From contig CAKTDA010000001.1 in the NCBI GenBank assembly GCA_934541105.1, positions 186,001 to 250,000 of the forward strand: DNA of 64,000 nt. The letters are read 5' to 3'. This stretch comes from an uncultured Luteitalea sp. (GTDB lineage: Bacteria > Acidobacteriota > Vicinamibacteria > Vicinamibacterales > Vicinamibacteraceae). Positions within the stretch are counted from its first letter, which is position 1. Each line of letters begins with the position of its first letter. The notes under the pieces were generated by a model. It saw only the letters and a list, made by a program, of their open reading frames with translations. It was not told the DNA's origin and did not search any database. Below are positions 38,342 to 47,483 of the stretch, piece after piece. The position numbers and the translations under genes were made by a program.

Positions 38342-39160
38342 CTACGTGTTGGGCAGCGCCGCGCCCTTCACCTTCACGTTCCGGAACGAGACCGTGTTGC
38401 CGTGATCCTGCAGCAGCAGGTGCCCGCTCTGCGCCTGGCCGAAGCCCTTGAAGTCCTTGTACTTGCTGATCGCCACGAGCTTCGCGAACGCGTCGCTCGC
38501 CCGGTCGAACTCGAGCAACTTGCTCCCGTTCAGCCAGTGCTCCACCTTGGTGCCCTTGGACACGATGTGAACCGTGTTCCACTGGCCCACGGCACGGACC
38601 GGCTTGGTGGCGGGCGCCGCGATCAGGTCGTACAGCGACCCGAACGTCCGATTCCCGCCACGCCCCGCCTTCGCATCCGGATGCTCCGCATCGTCCAGCA
38701 ACTGGAACTCGAGGCCGATGGCCGAGCCGCGGCCCGGGGTGCCGAGCTTCTCGGTGACGAAGTACTTGATGCCGCTGTTGGCGCCCTTCGTGAGCCTGAC
38801 GTCGGCCTTGAACTCGAAGTCGCCGTACTCGGCCAGCGTGACGATGTCGCCGCCGTGCGCGGCTTCCCCGCCGCCGGACTCGAGGACGGTGAGCGTGCCG
38901 TCGGCCACTCTCCACCCCTTGTCAGGGAACGTCTCGCCATGCGCGTTGCGCCAGCCCTTCGTGCTCGTGCCGTCGAAGAGCAGCGTCCAGCCGGCCGCCT
39001 GTTCGGCGGGCGTCAGCGTGTTGTCGGCCGGCGCGACGGCCCGCGCGGCGACGGTCGGCGCAATCGATGGCATGGCGATCACCGCCGTGCCTGCGAGCAG
39101 CGCGGATGCGAGGACGGCCGTGGACACCTGGCGTCGGGACGTGGGACGGACGAGCGGCAT
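38342..39160 (-). CDS. Secreted DUF1080 (3-keto-disaccharide hydrolase-like) protein
   Basis: 272 residues. An N-terminal export signal contains SRRQVSTAVLASALL, which resembles a Tat motif. A single DUF1080 domain follows: WTLLFDGTSTKGWRN, GWRVADGTL, GDFEFKADVRL, NSGIKYFVTEKL, IGLEFQLLDD and WNTVHIVSKGTKVEHWLNG. Family members cleave glycosidic bonds of 3-keto sugars and are abundant in Acidobacteria and Planctomycetes. The ATG at 39160 has GAGGAG five bases upstream. It lies 106 bases before gcvT on the same strand, with no functional link apparent. Confidence 0.9.
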   Translation of the reverse strand: MPLVRPTSRRQVSTAVLASALLAGTAVIAMPSIAPTVAARAVAPADNTLTPAEQAAGWTLLFDGTSTKGWRNAHGETFPDKGWRVADGTLTVLESGGGEAAHGGDIVTLAEYGDFEFKADVRLTKGANSGIKYFVTEKLGTPGRGSAIGLEFQLLDDAEHPDAKAGRGGNRTFGSLYDLIAAPATKPVRAVGQWNTVHIVSKGTKVEHWLNGSKLLEFDRASDAFAKLVAISKYKDFKGFGQAQSGHLLLQDHGNTVSFRNVKVKGAALPNT

Positions 39161-39210
39161 GAGGACTCCTCGACCGCGGCGCGGTCTCGTGCAACGGAAT
39201 GCCCGCCACT

Positions 39211-40671
39211 CTAGTCCACTCGTGCCGACGTGTCGAGCCTCGGCGCGGGTCCGTCGTGCACGACGCTCGGGCCTCGTGGCGATGCGGGACGATAGGGATC
39301 GTACGGGTCGCCCTCCACCGTCGCATCTCCTGCACTCCGCGTGGCGCGAGCGGCGGTGACCGCCGCACGGCGTTTCGCATGCTCCGGACGCGGCCCCTTG
39401 TATGCCAGGTACGCCTGCAGCGTGTGGTAGCTGATGTCGAGGACACGGCACGCTTCGCGCTTGTTGCCGTTCGCGCGCCGCAGCGCATACCGCGCGTAGC
39501 GGCTCCCCCACGCCCGCATGCTCTCGTCATCGTCCGCCGCCAGGAAGGCGTCGCGGAACCGGCCGGTCACGATGTCGGGGAGGTCGTCGAGCCGCAGCAC
39601 GTGTGAGCCGGACAGGGTCACCGCCCGTTCGAGCACGCGCTCGAGTTCGCGCACGTTGCCTGGCCACTCGTACACCATCAGCGCCTCCATGGCATCGGGA
39701 GCCACGCGATACGCCTGACCGTCGGTCGATCGCTCGAGGATGGCTTCGACGAGGTACGGGATGTCGTCGCGCCGGGCGCGCAGGGGCGGCACTTCGATCT
39801 CGATCGAGTTGAGGCGATAGAACAGGTCCCACCGGAATTCGCCGCTCTTGCAAAGACTCTTCAGCGGGCGATTCGTCGCGGCGACGATGCGCACGTCCAC
39901 CCGACGACTGCCGCGTCCGCCGACGCGCTCCACGGTGGGGTCCTGAATCACCCGCAGCAGCTTGGCCTGCGCAGACGCCGACAGGTCTGAGACCTCGTCG
40001 AGGAACAACGTGCCCGCATCGGCCTGTTCGAAGCGGCCAGCCCGGCCGCGCACACCGGTCGCCGTGCGTTCCTCGATGCCGAACAACTCCGCCTCGAGCA
40101 GCGATTCCACGATGGCCGCGCAGTTGATGGGAACGAACGGCCCGTCGCGGCGATCGCTGCTCGCGTGCACCTGCCGCGCCACGAGTTCCTTGCCCACTCC
40201 GCTCTCGCCCTGGATCAACACGATGAAGTCCTTGCGAGCGGCGCGGGCGATCCGCTCGTGCAGTTGGCGCATGACCGGCGTCACGCCGAGGAGCCCGCCC
40301 TGCTCGAGGTGCAGTGCCTGCACCACGTGCCGGGTGTCGGCCTTCCGTTCGGCATCCGTGATCAGCGGCAGGAACGCCCGCAGGACGACGGTGGCGGCCT
40401 CGCCGGCCGCGACCGACTCCTGCGTACCCGTGGCCGTCACGCGCAGGTGCTCGGACCCGCCCGGCAGGAGCGCCCGGCGGGGGCCGAGATCCAGCGGTTC
40501 ACCGGCGAGGTGAATCGTCGGGGACGTGAGCCCGAAGTGGCTCGCCAGCAGTCGCTCCAGAGCCTCCCGCACCTGCACCTCGGCCCTGATCACTACGACG
40601 GCCTCTGCGAGGAAACTGCAGATCGGCGCCTCCGGAGCGGCACCGGCGGCGACGGAACGAGGTTCGGTCAT
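39211..40671 (-). CDS. AAA+ Fis-type regulator lacking the GAFTGA loop
   Basis: 486 residues. The N-terminal 125 residues form an unidentified sensor. The AAA+ domain follows, with Walker A QGESGVGKELVA (about 155) and GTLFLDEVSDLS, and an R-finger region VERVGGRGSRRVDVRI. The usual ELFGHEKGAFTGA stretch reads ELFGIEERTATGV, so the sigma-54 contact loop is absent. A C-terminal Fis-like helix-turn-helix (NKREACRVLDISYHTLQAYL, about 405-425) and a 60-residue low-complexity tail end the protein. It may act on sigma-70 promoters, as TyrR does, or be a structural relative without activator function. ATG 40671 has GAGGAA upstream. Confidence 0.88.
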   Translation of the reverse strand: MTEPRSVAAGAAPEAPICSFLAEAVVVIRAEVQVREALERLLASHFGLTSPTIHLAGEPLDLGPRRALLPGGSEHLRVTATGTQESVAAGEAATVVLRAFLPLITDAERKADTRHVVQALHLEQGGLLGVTPVMRQLHERIARAARKDFIVLIQGESGVGKELVARQVHASSDRRDGPFVPINCAAIVESLLEAELFGIEERTATGVRGRAGRFEQADAGTLFLDEVSDLSASAQAKLLRVIQDPTVERVGGRGSRRVDVRIVAATNRPLKSLCKSGEFRWDLFYRLNSIEIEVPPLRARRDDIPYLVEAILERSTDGQAYRVAPDAMEALMVYEWPGNVRELERVLERAVTLSGSHVLRLDDLPDIVTGRFRDAFLAADDDESMRAWGSRYARYALRRANGNKREACRVLDISYHTLQAYLAYKGPRPEHAKRRAAVTAARATRSAGDATVEGDPYDPYRPASPRGPSVVHDGPAPRLDTSARVD

Positions 40672-40813
40672 GGCGGGTTCCTCATCTGAAACACCACGCG
40701 ATCTCCGACCAGTCAATCCAAGCCTGGTTCCACGTCCCTGGCAGACGATGGCGCCCCGTGCGGATGCACGGAGGGCTCACCTGCCGACGGGCCGTGAAGG
40801 CAGGATCCAGGGT

Positions 40814-40830
40814 TGGGTACTTGCTACCCA
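40814..40830. other. Hairpin at the 3' end of the PilZ gene
   Basis: TGGGTA-CTTGC-TACCCA (40814-40830), a six-base-pair stem overlapping the stop codon of the minus-strand PilZ gene. No T run follows on the minus strand, so it is a weak terminator candidate at best. The remaining 40672-40813 spacer has no other clear signal. Confidence 0.35.
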
Positions 40831-41126
40831 CGTCGCCAGGTCCGCTCTGTCCGCCAGGCAGCGTCGTACTGCACGCCGGTCCGTGTGAGCCGCGCGACTT
40901 CGCACCGCACGACCAACGCCTGCACCACGCCCACTCCAGGCAGCCTGAGCTTCATCGTCCGCCCGGGACGTACGGGGTGAGCCAGGCGGCAACTCAGGCC
41001 GTGGGGCGACGTGTCCAGCAGGTCGATCACCCGCGCGCCCGGCACCTGCGGTTCCTGCAGGCCCGGCGTGGACGCCGCGACGCTTCGCTCTTCGGCGCGC
41101 CGCTCGCCGATGACGTGCGCCTGCAT
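40824..41126 (-). CDS. Small PilZ-like domain protein
   Basis: 100 residues. The middle part has the PilZ pattern: RVIDLLDTSPHGLSCRLAHP, a turn with VRPGRTMKLRLPG, and a final strand VVRCEVARLTRTGVQYDAAW. PilZ domains bind cyclic di-GMP through an N-terminal RxxxR and a D/N-x-S-x-x-G box; DTSPHG fits the second, while ERRAEER is a candidate for the first. Its ATG overlaps the stop of the pseudopilin gene (TGATG). It probably tunes pilus function in response to cyclic di-GMP, or is a degenerate non-binding member. Confidence 0.68.
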   Translation of the reverse strand: MQAHVIGERRAEERSVAASTPGLQEPQVPGARVIDLLDTSPHGLSCRLAHPVRPGRTMKLRLPGVGVVQALVVRCEVARLTRTGVQYDAAWRTERTWRRG

Positions 41127-41734
41127 CAGCAGGCCTCCCACGCGTCGACCTGCGAGAGGCACAGCAGGCGGACCCGCTGGGTGCTGCCAAGCACACGGAT
41201 GGCGTACATCCGGTTGCCGCGGCCCGCGACGAAGATCGACCCTGCCGTGGCCGTGCCTCGGGGAGTGAAGATCACGCGCGGCATCACGCCGAACCGCACC
41301 GGCGCCGAGCCGGCCGCGATGGAGCCGCTGCCATCGGTGTCTGGAACGGCGCGGGTGATGGCCAGGCTCGCCCGGCCCTCCCTGAACACCGGCGTCCACG
41401 CCTCGGGCACGTCGATCCCCGCCGACACGTCGGCCATCGTCACGCCATTGCCATTGCCGTCGGCGATCACCCGCCACGCCGCATCGTCACCAGGCTGGAA
41501 CTCGATGGCCAGTGCGCGCCGCGCATGACGGGCGGCCTGCGCCACACGACGCAGGTCCGCCACCACGCCGCGCGCCGCCTCACGGCCCGCGCGTTCGTCG
41601 CGCAGGTCGCCGAGCGCGTGCAGTGCCGCACTGCTGACGATGCCGGTGAGGGCCAGCACGATGAGCAGTTCGGGCAATGACACGCCGCGGCGGCTGCGCG
41701 AGCCACGCCACTCAGTCGCGTGTGGACTTGGCAT
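41126..41734 (-). CDS. GspH/FimT-like minor pseudopilin
   Basis: 202 residues. A leader rich in arginine ends in SRRG, followed by VSLPELLIVLALTGIVSSAA with the +5 glutamate; the +1 residue is valine instead of phenylalanine. The C-terminal part matches the GspH/FimT beta domain (WRVIADGNGNGV, VMPRVIFTPRGTATAGSIFV). Such minor pilins cap or prime a pilus and, in FimT, bind DNA during uptake. The N-terminal third overlaps, in another frame, the open tail of the ComEA-like gene. It is coupled to the PilZ gene downstream. Confidence 0.85.
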   Translation of the reverse strand: MPSPHATEWRGSRSRRGVSLPELLIVLALTGIVSSAALHALGDLRDERAGREAARGVVADLRRVAQAARHARRALAIEFQPGDDAAWRVIADGNGNGVTMADVSAGIDVPEAWTPVFREGRASLAITRAVPDTDGSGSIAAGSAPVRFGVMPRVIFTPRGTATAGSIFVAGRGNRMYAIRVLGSTQRVRLLCLSQVDAWEAC

Positions 41735-42042
41735 CGGCCTGTGTTCCGAAGCGTCAGGTGCGGCCGCAGCTTGAGGAACGACTTCTCGCCTATGCCCTGG
41801 ACGTTCATCAGGTCCTCGAGCTTCTTGAACGGTCCGTTCTTCTCGCGGTAGGTCACGATGCGCTGGGCGGTGCTCGGACCGATACCCGGCAGGGCCTCGA
41901 ACTGCTGGACGGTGGCGGTGTTGACGTTCACCACCTGCGTCGGCGCGGCAGCCTTGGCCTCCTGCCCGTCGGTGAGGGCCATCCTCGCTTCCGCACCGGG
42001 GGACGCGATCAGCAGGAACAACGCAAGCAATGGGCTGGTCAT
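41467..42042 (-). CDS. comEA: ComEA-like helix-hairpin-helix DNA-binding protein with overlapping tail
   Basis: The first 100 residues are a normal small ComEA: a signal peptide (LLALFLLIASPGAEA) and a helix-hairpin-helix pair (VNVNTATVQQFEALPGIGPS, RIVTYREKNGPF, DLMNVQGIGEKSFLKLRP). Such periplasmic proteins bind DNA during natural transformation. The frame then stays open for about 90 more residues of arginine-, cysteine- and serine-rich sequence that is merely the other frame of the pseudopilin gene. Just after LRPHL a TGA lies one frame away, so a single-base change may have removed the original stop. Start ATG 42042 has a near-perfect AGGAGGAG. Confidence 0.82.
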   Translation of the reverse strand: MTSPLLALFLLIASPGAEARMALTDGQEAKAAAPTQVVNVNTATVQQFEALPGIGPSTAQRIVTYREKNGPFKKLEDLMNVQGIGEKSFLKLRPHLTLRNTGRCQVHTRLSGVARAAAAACHCPNCSSCWPSPASSAVRHCTRSATCATNARAVRRRAAWWRTCVVWRRPPVMRGAHWPSSSSLVTMRRGG

Positions 42043-42195
42043 GGTTCTCCTCCTTGGAATGGGTGCGCGAGTCCGGTGCCGCCGGGAGGTTGGCCCGCAA
42101 GATCGGACGAAGGCCGGATCGCGCACGCCGGCCCATGGAGCAAGACGCGCGCCGCGCCGGGGCGCGGGCCAGGACGTGATGCGTAAGTCATTGCA

Positions 42196-42214
42196 GACGC
42201 AGATCTTCTGCGTC
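42196..42214. other. Intergenic hairpin between epimerase and comEA
   Basis: GACGCAGA-TCT-TCTGCGTC, an 8-bp perfect stem with a three-base loop. The 285-base gap 42043-42327 between two minus-strand genes holds only this structure; no T run follows, so it is a terminator candidate of low strength or an operator. Confidence 0.45.
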
Positions 42215-42327
42215 TCGTCCCCGCGCCTCGGGTCAGCGCGAGGGCGGCAGGCGCACGGCGCGGGGCGACAACGGGAGGGGACAGCGGCAACTGGCGTTAC
42301 CGCTGCGGCACGCGGAGGGACCCGCGC

Positions 42328-43272
<945 letters not shown>

Positions 43273-43289
43273 GCGCTTGTGCAGTCTCC

Positions 43290-43301
43290 CTGTTCGAACA
43301 G
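43290..43301. other. 12-base perfect palindrome between rnpB and the epimerase
   Basis: CTGTTCGAACAG, self-complementary, directly at the 3' end of rnpB and just upstream of the epimerase ribosome binding site. It could be part of the rnpB 3' processing or termination signal, or an operator for the epimerase gene. Confidence 0.5.
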
Positions 43302-43696
43302 TGCGGCAGCCGTCCGATAAGCCGAATTCTGTCGGCCCGTCGCCCTTGCGAGCGACGAGCGGGCGATCATTCCTCTGGGACCGGCATTGCTGACGGCCTC
43401 GAGCAACCTACCCGGAGGCTTCGGACGGGCCGTCCTCGAACGCCTCCCTATTTGGTCTTGCTCCGTGCGGGGTTTTGCCTGCCACGTCCGTTGCCGGCCG
43501 CGCGGTGCGCTCTTACCGCACCTTTTCACCATTGCTTGCGAACCGAAGCCCGCGTCAGCTGTGTGTTTTCTGTGCCACTTTCCGTCGGGTTGCCCCGCCC
43601 GGGCGTTACCCGGCGCACTGCCCTGCGGAGTTCGGACTTTCCTCCAGCCGGCGGGCTTGCACCCACCTGCCAGCGATCGCCTGGACGACTGCCGCA
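43302..43696 (-). ncRNA. rnpB: RNase P RNA, bacterial class A
   Basis: About 395 bases on the minus strand. The universally conserved blocks are present: GAGGAAAGTCCGAACTCC (complement of 43627-43644, region CR-I) and ACAGAATTCGGCTTAT (complement of 43317-43332, CR-V). The ends pair as helix P1: TGCGGCAGTCGTCC at the 5' end with GGACGGCTGCCGCA at the 3' end, 14 pairs with one G-U. The P12-like GGTGCGGTAAGAGCGCACC is also visible. With the protein subunit it removes 5' leaders from pre-tRNA. A TATCAT box seven bases upstream of the 5' end fits the predicted start. Confidence 0.97.
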
Positions 43697-43703
43697 ATCA
43701 TGC

Positions 43704-43709
43704 ATGATA
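43704..43709 (-). promoter_or_regulatory. -10 box of rnpB
   Basis: TATCAT read on the minus strand, seven bases before the first base of helix P1. No convincing -35 box at 16-18 bases. The spacing independently supports the rnpB 5' end. Confidence 0.5.
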
Positions 43710-43744
43710 CCTGACGGCCTTCGGCAGGCTGCCGCCCCCACGAC

Positions 43745-45229
43745 CTACCCGTCCTTCTCCTGCGAGATCTCGTACTGCTCGAGTTTCTTGTAGAGGTTGC
43801 TCCGCGGGGTGTCGATGACCTCCGCGGTCTTCGAGATGTTCCAGCCATGCTCGCGGAGCTTCCCCACCAGGAACTCGCGCTCCACCTGCTCCTTGAACTC
43901 GCGGAGCGTCGTCGCGCGGGGCGGCGCCGGGCGAGACCCGCTCACGTCCTCGCCCGGACCTGCCGGCGCGGCGTCGCTAGCCACGCCGTTCGGCAGCGGC
44001 GCGACCGGCGCGTCGGCTGGCACCGCCACGGCGGCCGCCACGGGCAGCATGCCGCCGGGTGACGAACCGTCGACGCGCAGGAACTGCCGCACGTCGGGCG
44101 CATCGACCACGTCACCACGAGCCATGATGAGCACGCGCTCGATGGTGTTCTTGAGCTCGCGGATGTTCCCGCGCCACCGGTGCTGCTGCAGGAGCCCCAG
44201 CGCCTCGGGCGTGAAGCGACGCGTACGTCCGCCATCGGCCGTGAACGACTCGGCAAAGTGCTTCACGAGGAGCGGGATGTCCTCCGGACGCTCGCGCAGG
44301 GGCGGCACGCGCACCGGAATCACGCTGAGCCGGAAGTAGAGGTCCTCGCGGAACGTGCCGTCCGTGATGGCGGCCTCGAGGTCCTTGTTGGTGGCCGCGA
44401 TGACGCGCACGTCGACCTTCAGCGTCCGTTGCGATCCAATCCGCTCGACTTCGCCTTCCTGCAGCACGCGCAGGACCTTCGCCTGCGTCTTCTGGCTCAT
44501 GTCGCCGACTTCGTCGAGGAAGATCGTGCCGCGATCGGCAAGCTCGAACTTGCCGATCTGCTTGTCGGTCGCTCCCGTGAAGCTGCCCTTCTCGTGCCCG
44601 AACAGTTCGCTCTCGATCAACTCCTCGGGTATGGCGGCGCAGTTGACCTGGACGAAACGCTCGCGCGCACGCAGGCTGTTGCGGTGGATGGCGCGGGCCA
44701 CGAGTTCCTTGCCGACGCCGCTCTCCCCGAGCACCAGCACGGTTGCGTTGGTCGGCGCGGCCCGCGCGACGGCATCGAGCACATGGAGCAGCGCCTGGCT
44801 CTGGCCGACGATGTTGTAGCGGGCATCCTCGGCGCCGCGCAGGCGACGGTTCTCCTGCTCGAGCCGACTGGTGTTGAGGGCGTTGCGGACGGTCAGCAGC
44901 ACGCGCTCGGTCGAGAGTGGCTTCTCGATGAAGTCCATCGCCCCGAGCTTTGTCGCCTCGACGGCTGTCGCCACGGTGCCGTGTCCCGAGATCATCACGA
45001 CGGGCAGCGACTCGTCCTGCGCCTTCAGCCGCGTCAGCACCTCGAGCCCGTCCATCCCGGGCATCTTGATGTCCGAGAACACGAGGTCGGGCGCCTCGCT
45101 GCGCGCGAGGGCGAGCCCGTCGTCGCCGGTCGCGGCAAGCACGCACGTATAGCCTTCGTACTCGAGGATCATCCGCAGGCTCTCGCGGATGCCGGCTTCA
45201 TCGTCTATGACAAGGATGCGTCCACTCAT
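43745..45229 (-). CDS. NtrX/NtrC-type response regulator
   Basis: 494 residues. A receiver domain (1-115) has the phosphorylation site Asp53 in FSDIKMPGMDG and the acidic pair at DDE near the start. The AAA+ domain (about 140-375) has GESGVGKELVARAIH, GSFTGA in place of GAFTGA (a functional variant) and GTIFLDEVGDMS. A glycine/proline/alanine-rich linker leads to a C-terminal Fis-type helix-turn-helix (NISKTAEVIDTPRSNLYKKL). It activates sigma-54 promoters when phosphorylated. No sensor kinase gene is adjacent. Start ATG 45229; an upstream TTG is unlikely. Confidence 0.95.
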   Translation of the reverse strand: MSGRILVIDDEAGIRESLRMILEYEGYTCVLAATGDDGLALARSEAPDLVFSDIKMPGMDGLEVLTRLKAQDESLPVVMISGHGTVATAVEATKLGAMDFIEKPLSTERVLLTVRNALNTSRLEQENRRLRGAEDARYNIVGQSQALLHVLDAVARAAPTNATVLVLGESGVGKELVARAIHRNSLRARERFVQVNCAAIPEELIESELFGHEKGSFTGATDKQIGKFELADRGTIFLDEVGDMSQKTQAKVLRVLQEGEVERIGSQRTLKVDVRVIAATNKDLEAAITDGTFREDLYFRLSVIPVRVPPLRERPEDIPLLVKHFAESFTADGGRTRRFTPEALGLLQQHRWRGNIRELKNTIERVLIMARGDVVDAPDVRQFLRVDGSSPGGMLPVAAAVAVPADAPVAPLPNGVASDAAPAGPGEDVSGSRPAPPRATTLREFKEQVEREFLVGKLREHGWNISKTAEVIDTPRSNLYKKLEQYEISQEKDG

Positions 45230-45239
45230 CGACAACAAG

Positions 45240-45297
45240 CCTACAGCCTACAGCCTGCAGCCTACAGCCTACAGGCGGGATTCGGGATTCGGGACTC
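45240..45297. repeat. Two adjacent heptanucleotide tandem repeats
   Basis: Five copies of CCTACAG (45240-45274, the third reading CCTGCAG) are followed after two bases by three copies of GGGATTC (45277-45297, the last reading GGGACTC), then a run of G. Both units are seven bases long. They lie between ligA and the NtrX-like gene, just upstream of its start. Such arrays commonly vary in copy number by slippage. Confidence 0.93.
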
Positions 45298-45318
45298 GGG
45301 GGGGCGTTCCGCCGGCCG

Positions 45319-47418
45319 CTACCCGACCGGCCAGTGCGTCGGCTGGGCGAGCAGTGCGGCGAGCGTGTTCTCGTCACCGACGGGCACACCGAGTTCCCGG
45401 GCCTTGTCCAACTTGCTCCCGGCCTCGTCGCCCGCGATGACGAGCGCCGTTTTCTTGCTGACCGAGCCCGAGACCTTCGCCCCGAGTGCGGTCAGGCGCT
45501 CGGTGGCCTCGTCGCGCGTCATTGTCGCCAGGCTGCCGGTGAGGACGACCGTCCGCCCTTCGAGCGGCTTCGGCCCGCGCCCTTCCGGCAGCGGGCTGCC
45601 CATGTTCAGGCCGGCGGCCGCCAGGCGATCGAGCAGCGTGCGCGTGGCGGGCGCGTCGAAGAACCGCCGGACCGACGCCGCGACGACAGGTCCGACGTCG
45701 GGCACCGCCTGCAACTGCTCCACGCTGGCGGCCGCCAGCGCGTCCATCGTGCCGAACGCGTCAGCGAGTGCTTGCGCACCGCGCTCGCCGACGTGGCGGA
45801 TGCCAAGGCCGAAGATCAGCCGCCACAACGCATTGGCACGGCTCGCCTCGATCTGGGCCACGAGCGTCGTCGCCGACTTCTCGCCGAAGCGACGGGGCGT
45901 CGGCACGCGCGCTGCCTGCTCGGCACTCGCAGCCTTCCGGGACTGCGCCTCGAACTTCAGGTCCGCGAGGCCCTCCACGGTGAGGTGGTAGAGGTCGGCG
46001 AAGTCCTGCAGGTGGCCCAGCCCGACGAGCTTGTCCACGATCGCCTCGCCCAGGCCATCGATGCTCATGGCCCGCCGGCCGGCGTAGTGCTCGAGGCTGC
46101 GACGCAGGCGCGCCGGGCAACTCGGGTTCGGGCATCGCCACACGACCTCGTCCTCGGGGCGCTCGAGCGGGCTGTCGCACTCGGGGCACCGGGTCGGCAT
46201 CTCGAACGGCGGCAGGCCCTCGGGACGACGCGTCAGGATCGGCTTCACGATCTTCGGGATCACGTCGCCGCCCTTCTCGAGCAGCACCTCGTCGCCCGGC
46301 CGGATGTCCTTGCGCCGAATCTCCTCCTCGTTGTGCAGCGTCGCGTACTGGATCGTGGACCCGGCGAGCGCCACCGGCTCGAGTACCGCGAGCGGCGTCA
46401 CGGCGCCCGTACGGCCGACCTGCACGTCGATCCGCAGCAGCCGCGTCGTCGCCTGCTGGGCGGGGAACTTGTATGCCGTCGCCCATCGCGGGAACTTCGA
46501 CGTGAAGCCGAGCCGCTGGCGCTGTTCACGCGAGTCCACCTTGATGACGATCCCGTCGATGTCGAAGGCGAGGCTCGTCCGAGTGCCGGACCAGGAGGCG
46601 CAGAAGGCCTTCACCGCCTCGATGCCTGCACAACGCGTCCAGTGACTCTCGACGGGCAGGCCCCACGACGCAAGGGCGTCCAACAGCGCCGCCTGGCCGG
46701 ATGGCAGGCCGTCGTCGCCATCCGGCGCCTCGTCGCGAACGGCGTGGTAGAAGAACGCCCGGAGGCCGCGTCGGGCGACGAGCGTGGGGTCGAGGTTCCG
46801 CAACGCTCCGGCCGCGGCATTGCGCGGGTTGGCAAAGAGCGGCTCACCTTCCTCCTCGCGCTCTTCGTTGATCCGGTCGAACGCCGCGCGCGGCAGGTAG
46901 ATCTCGCCGCGCACTTCGAGGCGACCCTGCGGCGCCTGTCGCAGCCGCAGCGGGATGGCGCGGATGGTGCGGACGTTGCCCGACACGTCCTCGCCTACCG
47001 TGCCGTCGCCACGCGTCACGCCGCGGGCGAACACGCCGTCGACATACGTGACGGCAATGCCGAGGCCGTCGATCTTCAGTTCGGCGACGTAGTCGATCGG
47101 ACCGTCCACGCCGAGGCCCTTGCGCACGCGCTCGTCGAACGCTGCGAGTTCGCCATCGTCGTATGCGTTGTCGAGGCTCAGCATCGGCCGCAGGTGCTGC
47201 GCGGTGTCGAACCCCTCGGCCGGCCGGCCGCTGACGCGCTGCGTCGGCGAGTCGGGTGTGACGAGATCGGGATGTGCCGCCTCGATCTCGCGCAGCTCGC
47301 GCATCAGGGCATCGAACGCGGCGTCCGAGATCTCGGGGTCGTCGTGGACGTAGTACCGCTCCTCGTGATGGCGGATCCGGGCGCGGAGCGTGTCGATGCG
47401 ATCGGCGGGCGCGGGCAT
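45319..47418 (-). CDS. ligA: NAD-dependent DNA ligase LigA
   Basis: 699 residues. The adenylation lysine is in YVAELKIDGLGIAVTY. Then come SLDNAYDDGELAAFDERV, the OB fold, a four-cysteine zinc finger (CPEC and CPNPSC), helix-hairpin-helix repeats (IFGLGIRHVGERGAQAL) and a C-terminal BRCT domain (LEGRTVVLTGSLATMTRDEA). It seals nicks in replication and repair using NAD. ATG 47418 is preferred over a TTG two codons earlier. The upstream gap to the divergent gene is 65 bases. Confidence 0.97.
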   Translation of the reverse strand: MPAPADRIDTLRARIRHHEERYYVHDDPEISDAAFDALMRELREIEAAHPDLVTPDSPTQRVSGRPAEGFDTAQHLRPMLSLDNAYDDGELAAFDERVRKGLGVDGPIDYVAELKIDGLGIAVTYVDGVFARGVTRGDGTVGEDVSGNVRTIRAIPLRLRQAPQGRLEVRGEIYLPRAAFDRINEEREEEGEPLFANPRNAAAGALRNLDPTLVARRGLRAFFYHAVRDEAPDGDDGLPSGQAALLDALASWGLPVESHWTRCAGIEAVKAFCASWSGTRTSLAFDIDGIVIKVDSREQRQRLGFTSKFPRWATAYKFPAQQATTRLLRIDVQVGRTGAVTPLAVLEPVALAGSTIQYATLHNEEEIRRKDIRPGDEVLLEKGGDVIPKIVKPILTRRPEGLPPFEMPTRCPECDSPLERPEDEVVWRCPNPSCPARLRRSLEHYAGRRAMSIDGLGEAIVDKLVGLGHLQDFADLYHLTVEGLADLKFEAQSRKAASAEQAARVPTPRRFGEKSATTLVAQIEASRANALWRLIFGLGIRHVGERGAQALADAFGTMDALAAASVEQLQAVPDVGPVVAASVRRFFDAPATRTLLDRLAAAGLNMGSPLPEGRGPKPLEGRTVVLTGSLATMTRDEATERLTALGAKVSGSVSKKTALVIAGDEAGSKLDKARELGVPVGDENTLAALLAQPTHWPVG

Positions 47419-47483
47419 CGGCAAGGATTATCCCCGGGGTCGATCGGGCGCGCTAGACTGCCAGGAGAGGAATCCAGGAAGCC

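Noticed and set aside
41467..41760. Calling the comEA-like gene a pseudogene
   Set aside because: The signal peptide and helix-hairpin-helix domain are complete and the ribosome binding site is strong; only the tail is odd, so I kept it as a CDS.
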